This document shows positions 52,260-59,700 of a stretch of DNA of 64,000 nt, in pieces. The notes under the pieces are model-generated. The model was not told the origin of the DNA. It did no database searches and saw only the letters and a program-made list of their open reading frames with translations. The stretch covers positions 62,001 to 126,000 of the forward strand of contig CAAFUF010000015.1 of assembly GCA_900766135.1 (NCBI GenBank), in the 5' to 3' direction. Each line of letters starts with the position of its first letter. Position 1 is the first letter of the stretch. The translations under genes were made by a program, and so were the position numbers. The DNA comes from Paenibacillaceae bacterium. Lineage in GTDB: Bacteria > Bacillota > Bacilli > Paenibacillales > Paenibacillaceae.

Positions 52260-53333
52260 GTGGCTTTGACCCGATGCAGCTATTGCGGATATGCGTATGA
52301 CGAATGGAACGGCGACGCGCGGAACGGCGTGCCGGCGGGAACGCCGATGTCGAAGCTGGCGGGAACGGTGTGTTCGCGCTGCGGACTTCAAGGCGTCCGG
52401 CATGAGCGCCAGCCGAGCCCGAAGTATGAAGGGGATGAAGCAGAGTATTACGACCAGTTTGCCGGCAAAGCGGGGATCGATTTTTACCGGAACTGGCTGG
52501 AGACTTCGGCGAAGCCGGTCAGGGCGCTGGAGCTCGGTATCGGTACCGGGCGTTTGGCCGCCGAGCTTGCCCCGCAGACGGAGCGGTACTGCGGCGTCGA
52601 TTGGAGCCCGCGCATGCTGAAGACGGCGCAAACGAAACGAAAGCGCATCTTCAAAAGCGAAGCGGAAGAACGGCTGCAACTGATAGAGGCGAATGCCTTG
52701 GATTTTCGCTCCGAGGCGGCCTATACCCACGTCCTCTGTTCCGATGGGTTCCTCCAGCATTTTACGCTGATGGAGGAGCATGTTACATTGTTGCGCAATT
52801 TGCATCGCAGCTTGGAGGACGGGGGCCATGTCGCCGTGGATATGCATTTGCCGCCGGCCGGCACAGGCTGGCAAACGCGGCAAAGGAAGCAACTGCAGCC
52901 GAATAAATGGGTCTCCCGCCGTCTGGAAGGGGAGACGTCCCTGTCCCGGCAGCTGTTCCGCTGCACCGTCGATTATGAAACGTATATCGACGGTGCGATG
53001 ACTTCCCGGTACCGGGTTGAACGCGAATACGCGTTGATCACGCCCAAGGAGACCGCTTTGCTTCTGGCCTCGGCAGGCTTTGAAGTGACCCGGGCCGTAT
53101 GGAATTTCGGCTCGGCCGAGCCCTGGCCGACGGCGCTTCCTTACGGAATAAACCGGACGGCTGACGGACTCGGCGCGGCGGAAACGATCGAGGAAGCGAT
53201 CGCGGCGGGAAAGAACGTACTGCCATACCGCCCCCATGTTTGGGGAGATGGCGGATACCTGCTTGCCGGCGCAATGCCGGGCGAAGCGCCGGATGCTCCG
53301 GCAACGGTGACGCTGATTGCCCGCAAGCTTTAA
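52260..53333 (+). CDS. Rubredoxin-like domain fused to a SAM-dependent methyltransferase
   Basis: The 357-residue protein starts with a rubredoxin-like domain: Cys6 and Cys9 in CSYCGYAYDEWNGD, the G-x-P-x-G-T-P loop at 23-29, and Cys38 and Cys41 in CSRCG. The spacing agrees with true rubredoxins, so it can bind one iron or zinc. From about residue 80 follows a class I methyltransferase with ALELGIGTGRLAAELA as motif I and a late region of about 100 residues typical of small-molecule methyltransferases. The GTG at 52260 follows AAGGAGGAAGAAGG. The metal site may sense zinc or carry electrons. I know of no characterised protein with this order. Confidence 0.83.
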   Translation: MALTRCSYCGYAYDEWNGDARNGVPAGTPMSKLAGTVCSRCGLQGVRHERQPSPKYEGDEAEYYDQFAGKAGIDFYRNWLETSAKPVRALELGIGTGRLAAELAPQTERYCGVDWSPRMLKTAQTKRKRIFKSEAEERLQLIEANALDFRSEAAYTHVLCSDGFLQHFTLMEEHVTLLRNLHRSLEDGGHVAVDMHLPPAGTGWQTRQRKQLQPNKWVSRRLEGETSLSRQLFRCTVDYETYIDGAMTSRYRVEREYALITPKETALLLASAGFEVTRAVWNFGSAEPWPTALPYGINRTADGLGAAETIEEAIAAGKNVLPYRPHVWGDGGYLLAGAMPGEAPDAPATVTLIARKL

Positions 53334-53368
53334 AGAAACATACAACGATCCTACGAAGGAGAAAGCTC

Positions 53369-54382
53369 ATGAAAAAGATCATCACCCCGGCGTTTCTGCT
53401 GGTCATTCTTATTTTACTTACGGTTCTGTCCGCCTGCGGCGGCAGCAAAGGTCCGTCGGCCTCCCCCACCTCGACCTCAAGCTCCTCCGCCACCCCTTCA
53501 ACAAGCGGGGGGGCTCTCGTCGAATTGGAGAATATGGGGGAGAAGCTCCGTTTCCCGGAAGCGCCGAAGCGGGCCGTCACGCTCAATCAGCATGCGACCG
53601 AGGTAATGCTGGCGCTGGGCCTCGAATCGTCGATGGTAGGGACGGCCTATCTGGATGACCGCATCCTGCCCGAATTCAAGGAGAAGTATGACCCTATCCC
53701 GGTATTATCGGATAAATATCCCTCTAAGGAAGTTTTTCTGGACGCTTCGCCCGATTTCGCTTACGCGGGATGGCAAAGCGCGTTCACGGAGGAGACGCTC
53801 GGTTCCCGGGCGGATCTGGCCGCTCAAGGCGTGATGACCTATGTGCAGGAATCCTCCAATAAAGCGAAGCCGACGCTGGAAGACGTGTATCGGGACATGA
53901 TGAACATCGGGAAAATTTTTCGCGTCGAGGACCGGGCTGAAGCGCTGGTGGACGGGATTCGCGGCCAGCTGGAAGAGATTCAGACGCAAATCGGCCCCGT
54001 GGATCAGCCGCTTAAGGTTTTCGTCTATGACAGCGGGGAGGACAAGGCGTATACGGCGGCCAATACGTACTTGACCAGCCTGATCAACCAGGTAGGTGGG
54101 AAAAACATTTTCGACGATATCGATAAGGGATATGCGGAAGTAAGCTGGGAAGAGGTGGTGCACCGCGACCCGGATGTGATCGTGATCATCGACTACGGGG
54201 ACGAAACCGCAGAGCAGAAGAAAGAGCGCTTGCTGAACATGGCCTCGCTGGCCGATGTGAAGGCGATCCGCGACGCGCGCTTTATCGTGCTGCCGCTGTC
54301 GGCGGCGGCCGAGGGCATCCGGGCGCCGATCGCGCTGAAAACGCTCGCCGCCGGCTTGTATCCGGATCAAGTCAAACCGTAA
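53369..54382 (+). CDS. FecB/BtuF-type metal-chelate-binding lipoprotein
   Basis: The 337-residue protein has a lipoprotein signal ending in LSAC, a Ser/Thr/Pro linker (about 25-50), and a helical-backbone binding fold with PKRAVTLNQHATEVMLALGL and DPDVIVIIDYG. It should deliver the cargo to the FecCD/ATPase pair of this operon. GAAGGAG precedes the ATG at 53369. The His of LNQHATE stands where such proteins often have a ligand contact. The cargo is unknown. Confidence 0.9.
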   Translation: MKKIITPAFLLVILILLTVLSACGGSKGPSASPTSTSSSSATPSTSGGALVELENMGEKLRFPEAPKRAVTLNQHATEVMLALGLESSMVGTAYLDDRILPEFKEKYDPIPVLSDKYPSKEVFLDASPDFAYAGWQSAFTEETLGSRADLAAQGVMTYVQESSNKAKPTLEDVYRDMMNIGKIFRVEDRAEALVDGIRGQLEEIQTQIGPVDQPLKVFVYDSGEDKAYTAANTYLTSLINQVGGKNIFDDIDKGYAEVSWEEVVHRDPDVIVIIDYGDETAEQKKERLLNMASLADVKAIRDARFIVLPLSAAAEGIRAPIALKTLAAGLYPDQVKP

Positions 54383-54405
54383 CTTCATCGACAGGGAGGC
54401 TTTTC

Positions 54406-54879
54406 ATGGCAACTTGGAATTTGCAGGAGACGTTTTGCCATTTCCTCATTTGCAACGGCGGCAGCTGCATGCAGCGGCAGGCGGAGGAGGTCACCGAAGC
54501 GATCCGGGATGAAATTGCTTTGCTCGGGGCGGATCGGCAAATCCACACGACGCGTACGCGCTGCAATGGACGATGCGTCGACGCCTGCGTCGTGATCGCT
54601 TATCCGGAAGGGATATGGTACAAGGAGATGACTCCCGCGTTGGGGAGGGAATTAGTACGGCGGCAGGTTGCCGGAAGCCGTTTGGAGGAGCGAATCGTCT
54701 ACAGATTTGAGCAGCGCTTCGTGGCGACCGGGCTTTCCGCGGCAGGCCAGGAAAAGCAATCCGTGCCTGAGATTCGCGGCGAAAGAGGGGGCAGACAAAA
54801 TGAAAATCGTTCCGATCCTGATCTTATCGGGGTTCCTGGGCAGCGGAAAAACGACCTTCCTGACCCGGATGCTGGATGA
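54406..54879 (+). CDS. Thioredoxin-like [2Fe-2S] ferredoxin
   Basis: The 157-residue protein has four cysteines spaced as in thioredoxin-like ferredoxins: Cys16 and Cys21, then Cys53 and Cys57, plus Cys11 and Cys61. The strand-turn CNGRCVDACVVIAYPEGIWY is typical. Related CbiW-like proteins and COG0523-linked proteins are found near metal-handling genes. The last 26 codons overlap the next gene by 80 bp, and the C-terminal tail is polar and poorly conserved in character. GGGAGG precedes the ATG. It may pass electrons to the rubredoxin-methyltransferase or hold a metal; this is inference. Confidence 0.78.
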   Translation: MATWNLQETFCHFLICNGGSCMQRQAEEVTEAIRDEIALLGADRQIHTTRTRCNGRCVDACVVIAYPEGIWYKEMTPALGRELVRRQVAGSRLEERIVYRFEQRFVATGLSAAGQEKQSVPEIRGERGGRQNENRSDPDLIGVPGQRKNDLPDPDAG

Positions 54880-55885
54880 CTGTTTAAAAAAGGGAATCCG
54901 CCCGGCCGTTATTATGAATGAAGTGGGTGATGTTAATTTGGACGGCCAACTGGTGAATGAGGAGGTACCGATGAGCGAAATGCTCAGCGGCTGCATCTGC
55001 TGTACGATTCGCGGCGACTTGGCCATGGAGACCCGGCGGTTAATCGATGAAGCGGCCCCCGATTTAATTTTCATTGAAGCGACGGGGGTTGCCAACCCGA
55101 TCGAAATCCTGGACGCGATCACGGAGGCGGCCATGCTTACTCCTATCGAGATCCGGGCGATGATCACCGTTGTCGACGCAGCGCATTTTCTGCATCGTTC
55201 CCGCAGCGGGAAAGGCAAAACCTACCGGTTGATGACGGATCAAATCCGGTGCGCCTCGATGCTTGTCCTGAACAAAAGCGACCTGGCCGGCTCGGAAGAC
55301 TTGAAGGAAATCCGGAAGCGTCTGGCCGAGTTGAATCCGTTTGCCCCGATCGTAACGACGGCCCATTGCGAAATGGACGAGGCCGTTTGGTCACGGGTGC
55401 TGGCAGGGGAGGATGAAGCCGGCGCCCTGGATCGCCTGCTGGCCGGACAGCGGGGGCGGCTCGCCCCTGACGCTTCCGGCGAACGGCGGTGCGAACACGA
55501 CCACGGGCATGAGTATGAACACGACCATAACCATGACCATAAGCACGAACACGAGCATGAACACGAACACGGCGACGGCCATTCCGGGCCCCCTCATTCT
55601 TACGATCATGTCGTGGTGTGTTCGCACTATTTTTCGGAACCGATCGATGGCGGCCGGTTGGAGCGGATGATGAAGGATTTGCCCGCCGGGGTTTACCGGG
55701 CGAAAGGCATCTTTACGTCCAGCGAAACCGGGGAGCGTGTGATATTCCAATATGCCTACAGGCAACTCGATCTCATTCCGATCCGGCCGCAAGGTCAAGT
55801 TCAGGACGTGGCCGTTTTTATCGGGGAGCATTTTTCGCAACAGGCTCTGATGGGGAAGTTGGAGGAAGTCATGAAGTCCTCATAA
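54800..55885 (+). CDS. COG0523 GTPase with long His-rich segment
   Basis: The 361-residue protein has Walker A GFLGSGKT, the C-I-C-C motif in LSGCICCTIRG and LNKSD for guanine. From about residue 230 to 263 there is a stretch rich in His, Asp and Glu that should store or hand over zinc. The start at 54800 lies inside the ferredoxin gene. It ends the Zur-controlled operon and should act as the metallochaperone for what the importer brings in. A different COG0523 gene lies just beyond, in the opposite direction. Confidence 0.9.
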   Translation: MKIVPILILSGFLGSGKTTFLTRMLDDCLKKGIRPAVIMNEVGDVNLDGQLVNEEVPMSEMLSGCICCTIRGDLAMETRRLIDEAAPDLIFIEATGVANPIEILDAITEAAMLTPIEIRAMITVVDAAHFLHRSRSGKGKTYRLMTDQIRCASMLVLNKSDLAGSEDLKEIRKRLAELNPFAPIVTTAHCEMDEAVWSRVLAGEDEAGALDRLLAGQRGRLAPDASGERRCEHDHGHEYEHDHNHDHKHEHEHEHEHGDGHSGPPHSYDHVVVCSHYFSEPIDGGRLERMMKDLPAGVYRAKGIFTSSETGERVIFQYAYRQLDLIPIRPQGQVQDVAVFIGEHFSQQALMGKLEEVMKSS

Positions 55886-55896
55886 GCCGGTCACAC

Positions 55897-55933
55897 AAAA
55901 AAGAAGCGGCACGAATGTGTCGCTTCTTTTTTT
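55897..55933. terminator. Bidirectional terminator between two COG0523 genes
   Basis: AAAAAAGAAGCGGCAC (55897-55912) pairs with GTGTCGCTTCTTTTTT (55917-55932) over 16 bp with one wobble and a GAAT loop. Both strands end in T-runs, as needed for convergent genes. Confidence 0.93.
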
Positions 55934-55947
55934 AGGTTTGAGCTGGT

Positions 55948-56946
55948 TTAGCCGGCTACGCAGGCGGCAAATTGTTTTTGGAACCAGGCCTCGTCCAAAT
56001 TGCGGCCGATCACGACGAATTCGCTGACAGGCACCTCGCCGGGCTTCCAATCCCGGTCCGGGTATGCGCCGAATAGCATGTGAATGCCTTGGAAGACCAC
56101 TCTTTTTTTGCTGCCTTTGATATTCAGCACCCCTTTATAGCGGAACGTGTCCACGCCGTGTTCAACCAGCCATTCGCTAATGAAACGTTCCACCTTCTTC
56201 AAATCGAGCGGGCGGGATTCGCGGAAAAACACGGAAGACACTTCGTCATCGTGGTCATGGTGCTCTTCTTCCAGGAATCCGGGTTCAAGCTCCAATTTTT
56301 TCTCCAAATCAAACGCGCTGATGCCCAGAATACGGTCGATTTCGATTTGCGACTGCCGCGTACGGTAGATCTTGGCGGCCTGATTCATCGCATGCAGGCG
56401 TCCTTCCAACTGCTCCAGCTCATCCTCGGAAACCAGATCCGTTTTGTTGAGCAGCAGCACATCGGCAAAGGCAACCTGCTCCTGCGCTTCATGGCCTTCG
56501 TCGAGATGCTGTCCCGCATGCTTGGCGTCCACGACCGTGACGATCGCGTCCAGCTTATAGAAATTGGCAACTTCGTCATCGACGAAAAAGGTTTGCGCCA
56601 CCGGGGCGGGATCGGCCAAGCCGGTGGTTTCGATCAGGACGCGGTCAAAATTGGCTTGGCGGCGGCCGCCTTTTCCGAGCTTCGCATCTTTCAAATCGGC
56701 AAGAATGCGGATGAGGTCGCCGCGCACCGTACAGCAAATACATCCGTTATTCATTTCAAAAATTTCTTCGTCCGCGCCGACGACCAGTTGGTTGTCGATG
56801 CCGACTTCGCCGAACTCGTTGACGATGACCGCGATTTTCTGGCCATGCTCCGCGGTAAGCACATGGTTCAGCAGCGTCGTTTTTCCGGCGCCGAGGAACC
56901 CGGTGAGTACCGTAACGGGAATACGGGGATCTTGCATAGTGGTCAT
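55948..56946 (-). CDS. COG0523 GTPase (CobW family) under its own Zur box
   Basis: The 332-residue protein has Walker A GFLGAGKT, C-I-C-C in NNGCICCTVRG and LNKTD. It lacks a long His-rich stretch but has a short EEEHHDHDDE patch. The sequence differs clearly from the other two COG0523 proteins in this window. AAAGGAG stands 10 bases before the ATG at 56946. Its own consensus promoter and Zur box show that it is made in zinc shortage. Client enzymes are unknown. Confidence 0.91.
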   Translation of the reverse strand: MTTMQDPRIPVTVLTGFLGAGKTTLLNHVLTAEHGQKIAVIVNEFGEVGIDNQLVVGADEEIFEMNNGCICCTVRGDLIRILADLKDAKLGKGGRRQANFDRVLIETTGLADPAPVAQTFFVDDEVANFYKLDAIVTVVDAKHAGQHLDEGHEAQEQVAFADVLLLNKTDLVSEDELEQLEGRLHAMNQAAKIYRTRQSQIEIDRILGISAFDLEKKLELEPGFLEEEHHDHDDEVSSVFFRESRPLDLKKVERFISEWLVEHGVDTFRYKGVLNIKGSKKRVVFQGIHMLFGAYPDRDWKPGEVPVSEFVVIGRNLDEAWFQKQFAACVAG

Positions 56947-56980
56947 TTCGCTCGCTCCTTTGCCACAAAAATCGTGGGTT

Positions 56981-57031
56981 TTAATCGTAAAATTTACTAT
57001 TAATTATAGGGGCGGGCAAACGGGTTGTCAA
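56981..57031 (-). promoter_or_regulatory. Consensus promoter with Zur box for the minus-strand COG0523 gene
   Basis: On the minus strand TTGACA (57031-57026) and TATAAT (57008-57003) are both perfect and 17 bp apart. Directly after lies the Zur box (within 57003-56981; plus-strand AATCGTAAAATTTACTATT), covering the transcription start. Confidence 0.92.
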
Positions 57032-57061
57032 ATTTTGCACACGGCGGACGTTGTAATTGCC

Positions 57062-58477
57062 TTACCCGAGCAGTCCAAACCATTGCCAAAACGGAACGCT
57101 GATCAACAGTCCGACGATATTGACCGCCATATAGATGACCGAACCCAGCATGGTTTGTTTGGCGGTCGCCATTTTTCCGTCTATGGCATAATACGTCGTA
57201 AGGAAAGGCGGATTTTGATATTGTAAAATCCAAATATTGACGGAAGTGATCGTTGCAAATGCAATAATGAACGGATTGATGCCCGTGTTTGCCAGCAGCG
57301 GAAGCACGATCAGGATGAAGATGGTTACCGCCGCGGACAAGGAAACCAGTAGGAAGCGAATGGCATAAACCAGCAGGGCCAGTACAACGACCAGAACATA
57401 GGGATTTTGCAGGACCGGTTCGATCACGGGCGTAAGCGTGCTGCCGATCCATTGATCGATGCCGACTTTCGGAAGAACGGTCCCGAGATTCAATGCGCAA
57501 CCGATAAAAATAACCGCGTTCCAAGGGATATTATTTTTGAAATCGGCGACAGTGATCACCTTCAAGCCCACAAGCACGGAAACCGCGAGTATCGCGATGA
57601 CGGCCGACGAGATGCCGGTTCTTTTTTCCAACATCCATAAAATAAGCGTCCCGATCAAAACGATCGCCGTGATTTTTTCGTTTTTGCTCATCGCGCCCAG
57701 TTCTTTTAACTGGTTCTTAAGAAAATCGCCGGGCAGCTTCGTATCGTTTTTCGGGCCAAAGAAATGCTTGATGGCAATATAGCTGCCGACGATAAAGATG
57801 ACAGCCCAAGGCAGAGCATACAGGAACCAGTTTCCCCAAGTCAGTTGTGTCTGAACGGATTCGTCCAATAAACCTCTGCCGACATAGTTCATGAACGTGG
57901 CGCTCAGAAAGATCGGAGAAGCGCAAACGAAGCCGAAAAACATGGCAAGAAACAAGCCGGCACTTGCTCTGCTCTTTCTCTCATATCCCATCGTATCGCT
58001 GATTGACAAGCTGAGCGGTGCGGCAATCGAGCCTTTGGCATTGGTACTGGGAATGGTGGGGGAAACAATCAATCCCGCCAGCAGCACGGCCAGACTTTGC
58101 CCCTTGAATGTCGTCGGGAAAAACTTCATGACATGCAGGGCGATCCGTTTCATCAACCCGGTTCCGCTAACCGCAATGCCGATGCCTAAACCGCCGATGA
58201 CCATCCACCAGCTGGTTCCGGAAAATTGGGAAAAGGCATCATTAAACGGAACTACACCCAGAACGACCCAGGAGGCGCACATCATCAGGCTTACCGCAAA
58301 ATCCGGCATGACGTCGGCAATCCAGTAAATGATGGCGCAAACCAGCGTCCCCAGCACGATCATGGATTTTTGGTCCAGCCCTTCAAAGGGAGGAAGGAAC
58401 GAAATCGCGACGGCAAACGCAAATCCGACCAAAGTACCGATGATTTTTTTGGAATTTGAATTTTTCAACGAATTCAC
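57062..58477 (-). CDS. DASS/SLC13-type anion transporter
   Basis: The 471-residue membrane protein has about twelve helices and the SLC13-type loop SPTIPSTNAKGSIAAPLS. The family brings in dicarboxylates, tricarboxylates or sulfate with sodium, or exchanges them. It follows the dehydrogenase gene without a gap: that gene's TAG is directly followed by GTG at 58477. A TTG at 58468 with AGGTG upstream is an alternative start. Coupling to a 2-hydroxyacid dehydrogenase suggests a hydroxy-acid substrate; the exact one is unknown. Confidence 0.87.
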   Translation of the reverse strand: MNSLKNSNSKKIIGTLVGFAFAVAISFLPPFEGLDQKSMIVLGTLVCAIIYWIADVMPDFAVSLMMCASWVVLGVVPFNDAFSQFSGTSWWMVIGGLGIGIAVSGTGLMKRIALHVMKFFPTTFKGQSLAVLLAGLIVSPTIPSTNAKGSIAAPLSLSISDTMGYERKSRASAGLFLAMFFGFVCASPIFLSATFMNYVGRGLLDESVQTQLTWGNWFLYALPWAVIFIVGSYIAIKHFFGPKNDTKLPGDFLKNQLKELGAMSKNEKITAIVLIGTLILWMLEKRTGISSAVIAILAVSVLVGLKVITVADFKNNIPWNAVIFIGCALNLGTVLPKVGIDQWIGSTLTPVIEPVLQNPYVLVVVLALLVYAIRFLLVSLSAAVTIFILIVLPLLANTGINPFIIAFATITSVNIWILQYQNPPFLTTYYAIDGKMATAKQTMLGSVIYMAVNIVGLLISVPFWQWFGLLG

Positions 58478-59464
58478 CTACTTTTCCAGTACAGCCTGAT
58501 TAACTACGTAAGCAGGCGTTTTGCCAAGATGGTAATCGACAATCGCTTGAGCGGCGCCGACGGAAAGATTCTCAATCGCTTCGGTTGTCGTTCCCGCGAT
58601 ATGAGGTGTAAGGATAACATTTTTAGCTGAAAATAGAGGGTTGTCCAGCTCCGGAGGTTCGACGGAGTACACGTCTACGGCGGCGCCGGCAATCATATCC
58701 CGATTCAGCGCATCCGCCAGATCTGCTTCGTTAACGATCCCGCCGCGGCTGGCGTTAATCAAGTAGGCCGTAGGCTTCATTTGTTTCAGCGTCTCCAAGG
58801 TAACCAGATTTTTGGTCGCTTCCGTAAGCGGCACATTGATGGTGACGAAATCGGAAATCTCGTATAATTCTTTGGCCGTGTTGACTTGAGTAACGTTCGG
58901 ATTATCCGTGTTAACGAATGCATCGTACACATATACCGAAACGTTCAGCGATTTTACCAATTCGGCAATGATGCTGCCGATACTCCCGAACCCGATGATC
59001 CCCAGCTTTTTGCCTTTTATTTCGCTGCCGCCCGCCTTATATCGGTTGACCAATCCGGGTAAAGAAGCTCCCGCATCCGACAGCTTGCCCGTTCTGATTA
59101 ACCGGTCTGCAGGGAATAAATTTCTTCCGAGCGTCATCATGGAAGCGATAATGTACTCCGCGACTGAGTAGGCATTGGCATTCAAAACTCGGCTAACCAG
59201 GATGCCGCGTTCGCTTGCGGCGTCCACATCGATATTGTCCACGCCGATTCCGTGCCGTGAGATGATGGACAACTCCGGAGCGGATTCGATCACTTCTTTC
59301 GGCAGCGGGCTTGTACGAACGATGATGCCGTAGACGTCCCGGCTTAGCCTCTTCAAAGTTTCCGCATCGGCGGAAGGAGAAACGACGACCTCGAATCCGT
59401 GCCGTTCCAGAAGGGCTACGCCTTTTGGGTTTATGGCTTCGCATAACAAAATTTTTGCTGACAT
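58478..59464 (-). CDS. D-isomer-specific 2-hydroxyacid dehydrogenase (SerA-like)
   Basis: The 328-residue enzyme has the NAD-binding motif GIIGFGSIGSIIAEL and a full catalytic set: Arg in NASRGGIVNE, Glu in VEPPELDNP and His in LTPHIAGTT. It should oxidise a 2-hydroxyacid or reduce a 2-oxoacid. The start at 59464 has GGAGGG upstream; longer reading to 59542 would run past it. It is the first gene after a promoter with a 19-bp spacer and is coupled to the anion transporter. It has no regulatory ACT domain, so it is probably not the serine-pathway enzyme. Confidence 0.88.
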   Translation of the reverse strand: MSAKILLCEAINPKGVALLERHGFEVVVSPSADAETLKRLSRDVYGIIVRTSPLPKEVIESAPELSIISRHGIGVDNIDVDAASERGILVSRVLNANAYSVAEYIIASMMTLGRNLFPADRLIRTGKLSDAGASLPGLVNRYKAGGSEIKGKKLGIIGFGSIGSIIAELVKSLNVSVYVYDAFVNTDNPNVTQVNTAKELYEISDFVTINVPLTEATKNLVTLETLKQMKPTAYLINASRGGIVNEADLADALNRDMIAGAAVDVYSVEPPELDNPLFSAKNVILTPHIAGTTTEAIENLSVGAAQAIVDYHLGKTPAYVVNQAVLEK

Positions 59465-59540
59465 AAGAAACCCTCCATGTACAGTAGTATCGTGACGCCT
59501 TTTTTCGCAAAAGTATGTGAAAAAAGGATCAAGCAACTGC

Positions 59541-59571
59541 ATTCTAAGGGCTACAACAACTGTATAGTCAA
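59541..59571 (-). promoter_or_regulatory. MerR-type promoter (19-bp spacer) for the dehydrogenase-transporter operon
   Basis: On the minus strand TTGACT (59571-59566) and TAGAAT (59546-59541) are 19 bp apart, too far for normal RNA polymerase but typical of promoters that MerR-family activators untwist. The spacer holds the imperfect dyad CTACA-TGTATAG centred between the two boxes. The MerR gene next door (59701-60561) is the natural candidate. Confidence 0.75.
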
Positions 59572-59591
59572 TACTTGTTATATCGAAGAAA

Positions 59592-59645
59592 AAAGAAAAA
59601 GGAACGAAATCGAGTCCTGGCGGATCCAGTTCATTCCTTTTTATG
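59592..59645 (-). terminator. Terminator after the minus-strand MerR gene
   Basis: AAAAAGGAA(C)GAA and TTC(A)TTCCTTTTT form an outer stem with one mismatch, with an inner CTGG/CCAG hairpin. On the minus strand a T-rich stretch follows. It would stop read-through from the MerR gene into the next promoter. Confidence 0.6.
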
Positions 59646-59700
59646 CCTGATTATAGTATTTTTCGTTATCATTTTTGCGTTTTCCGACTTTCCTGTACAG

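Noticed and set aside
49642..54382. The FecCD-type operon as an ordinary iron-siderophore importer
   Set aside because: The promoter region carries Zur boxes and no Fur box (GATAATGATTATC type) was found; neighbouring genes are zinc-related.
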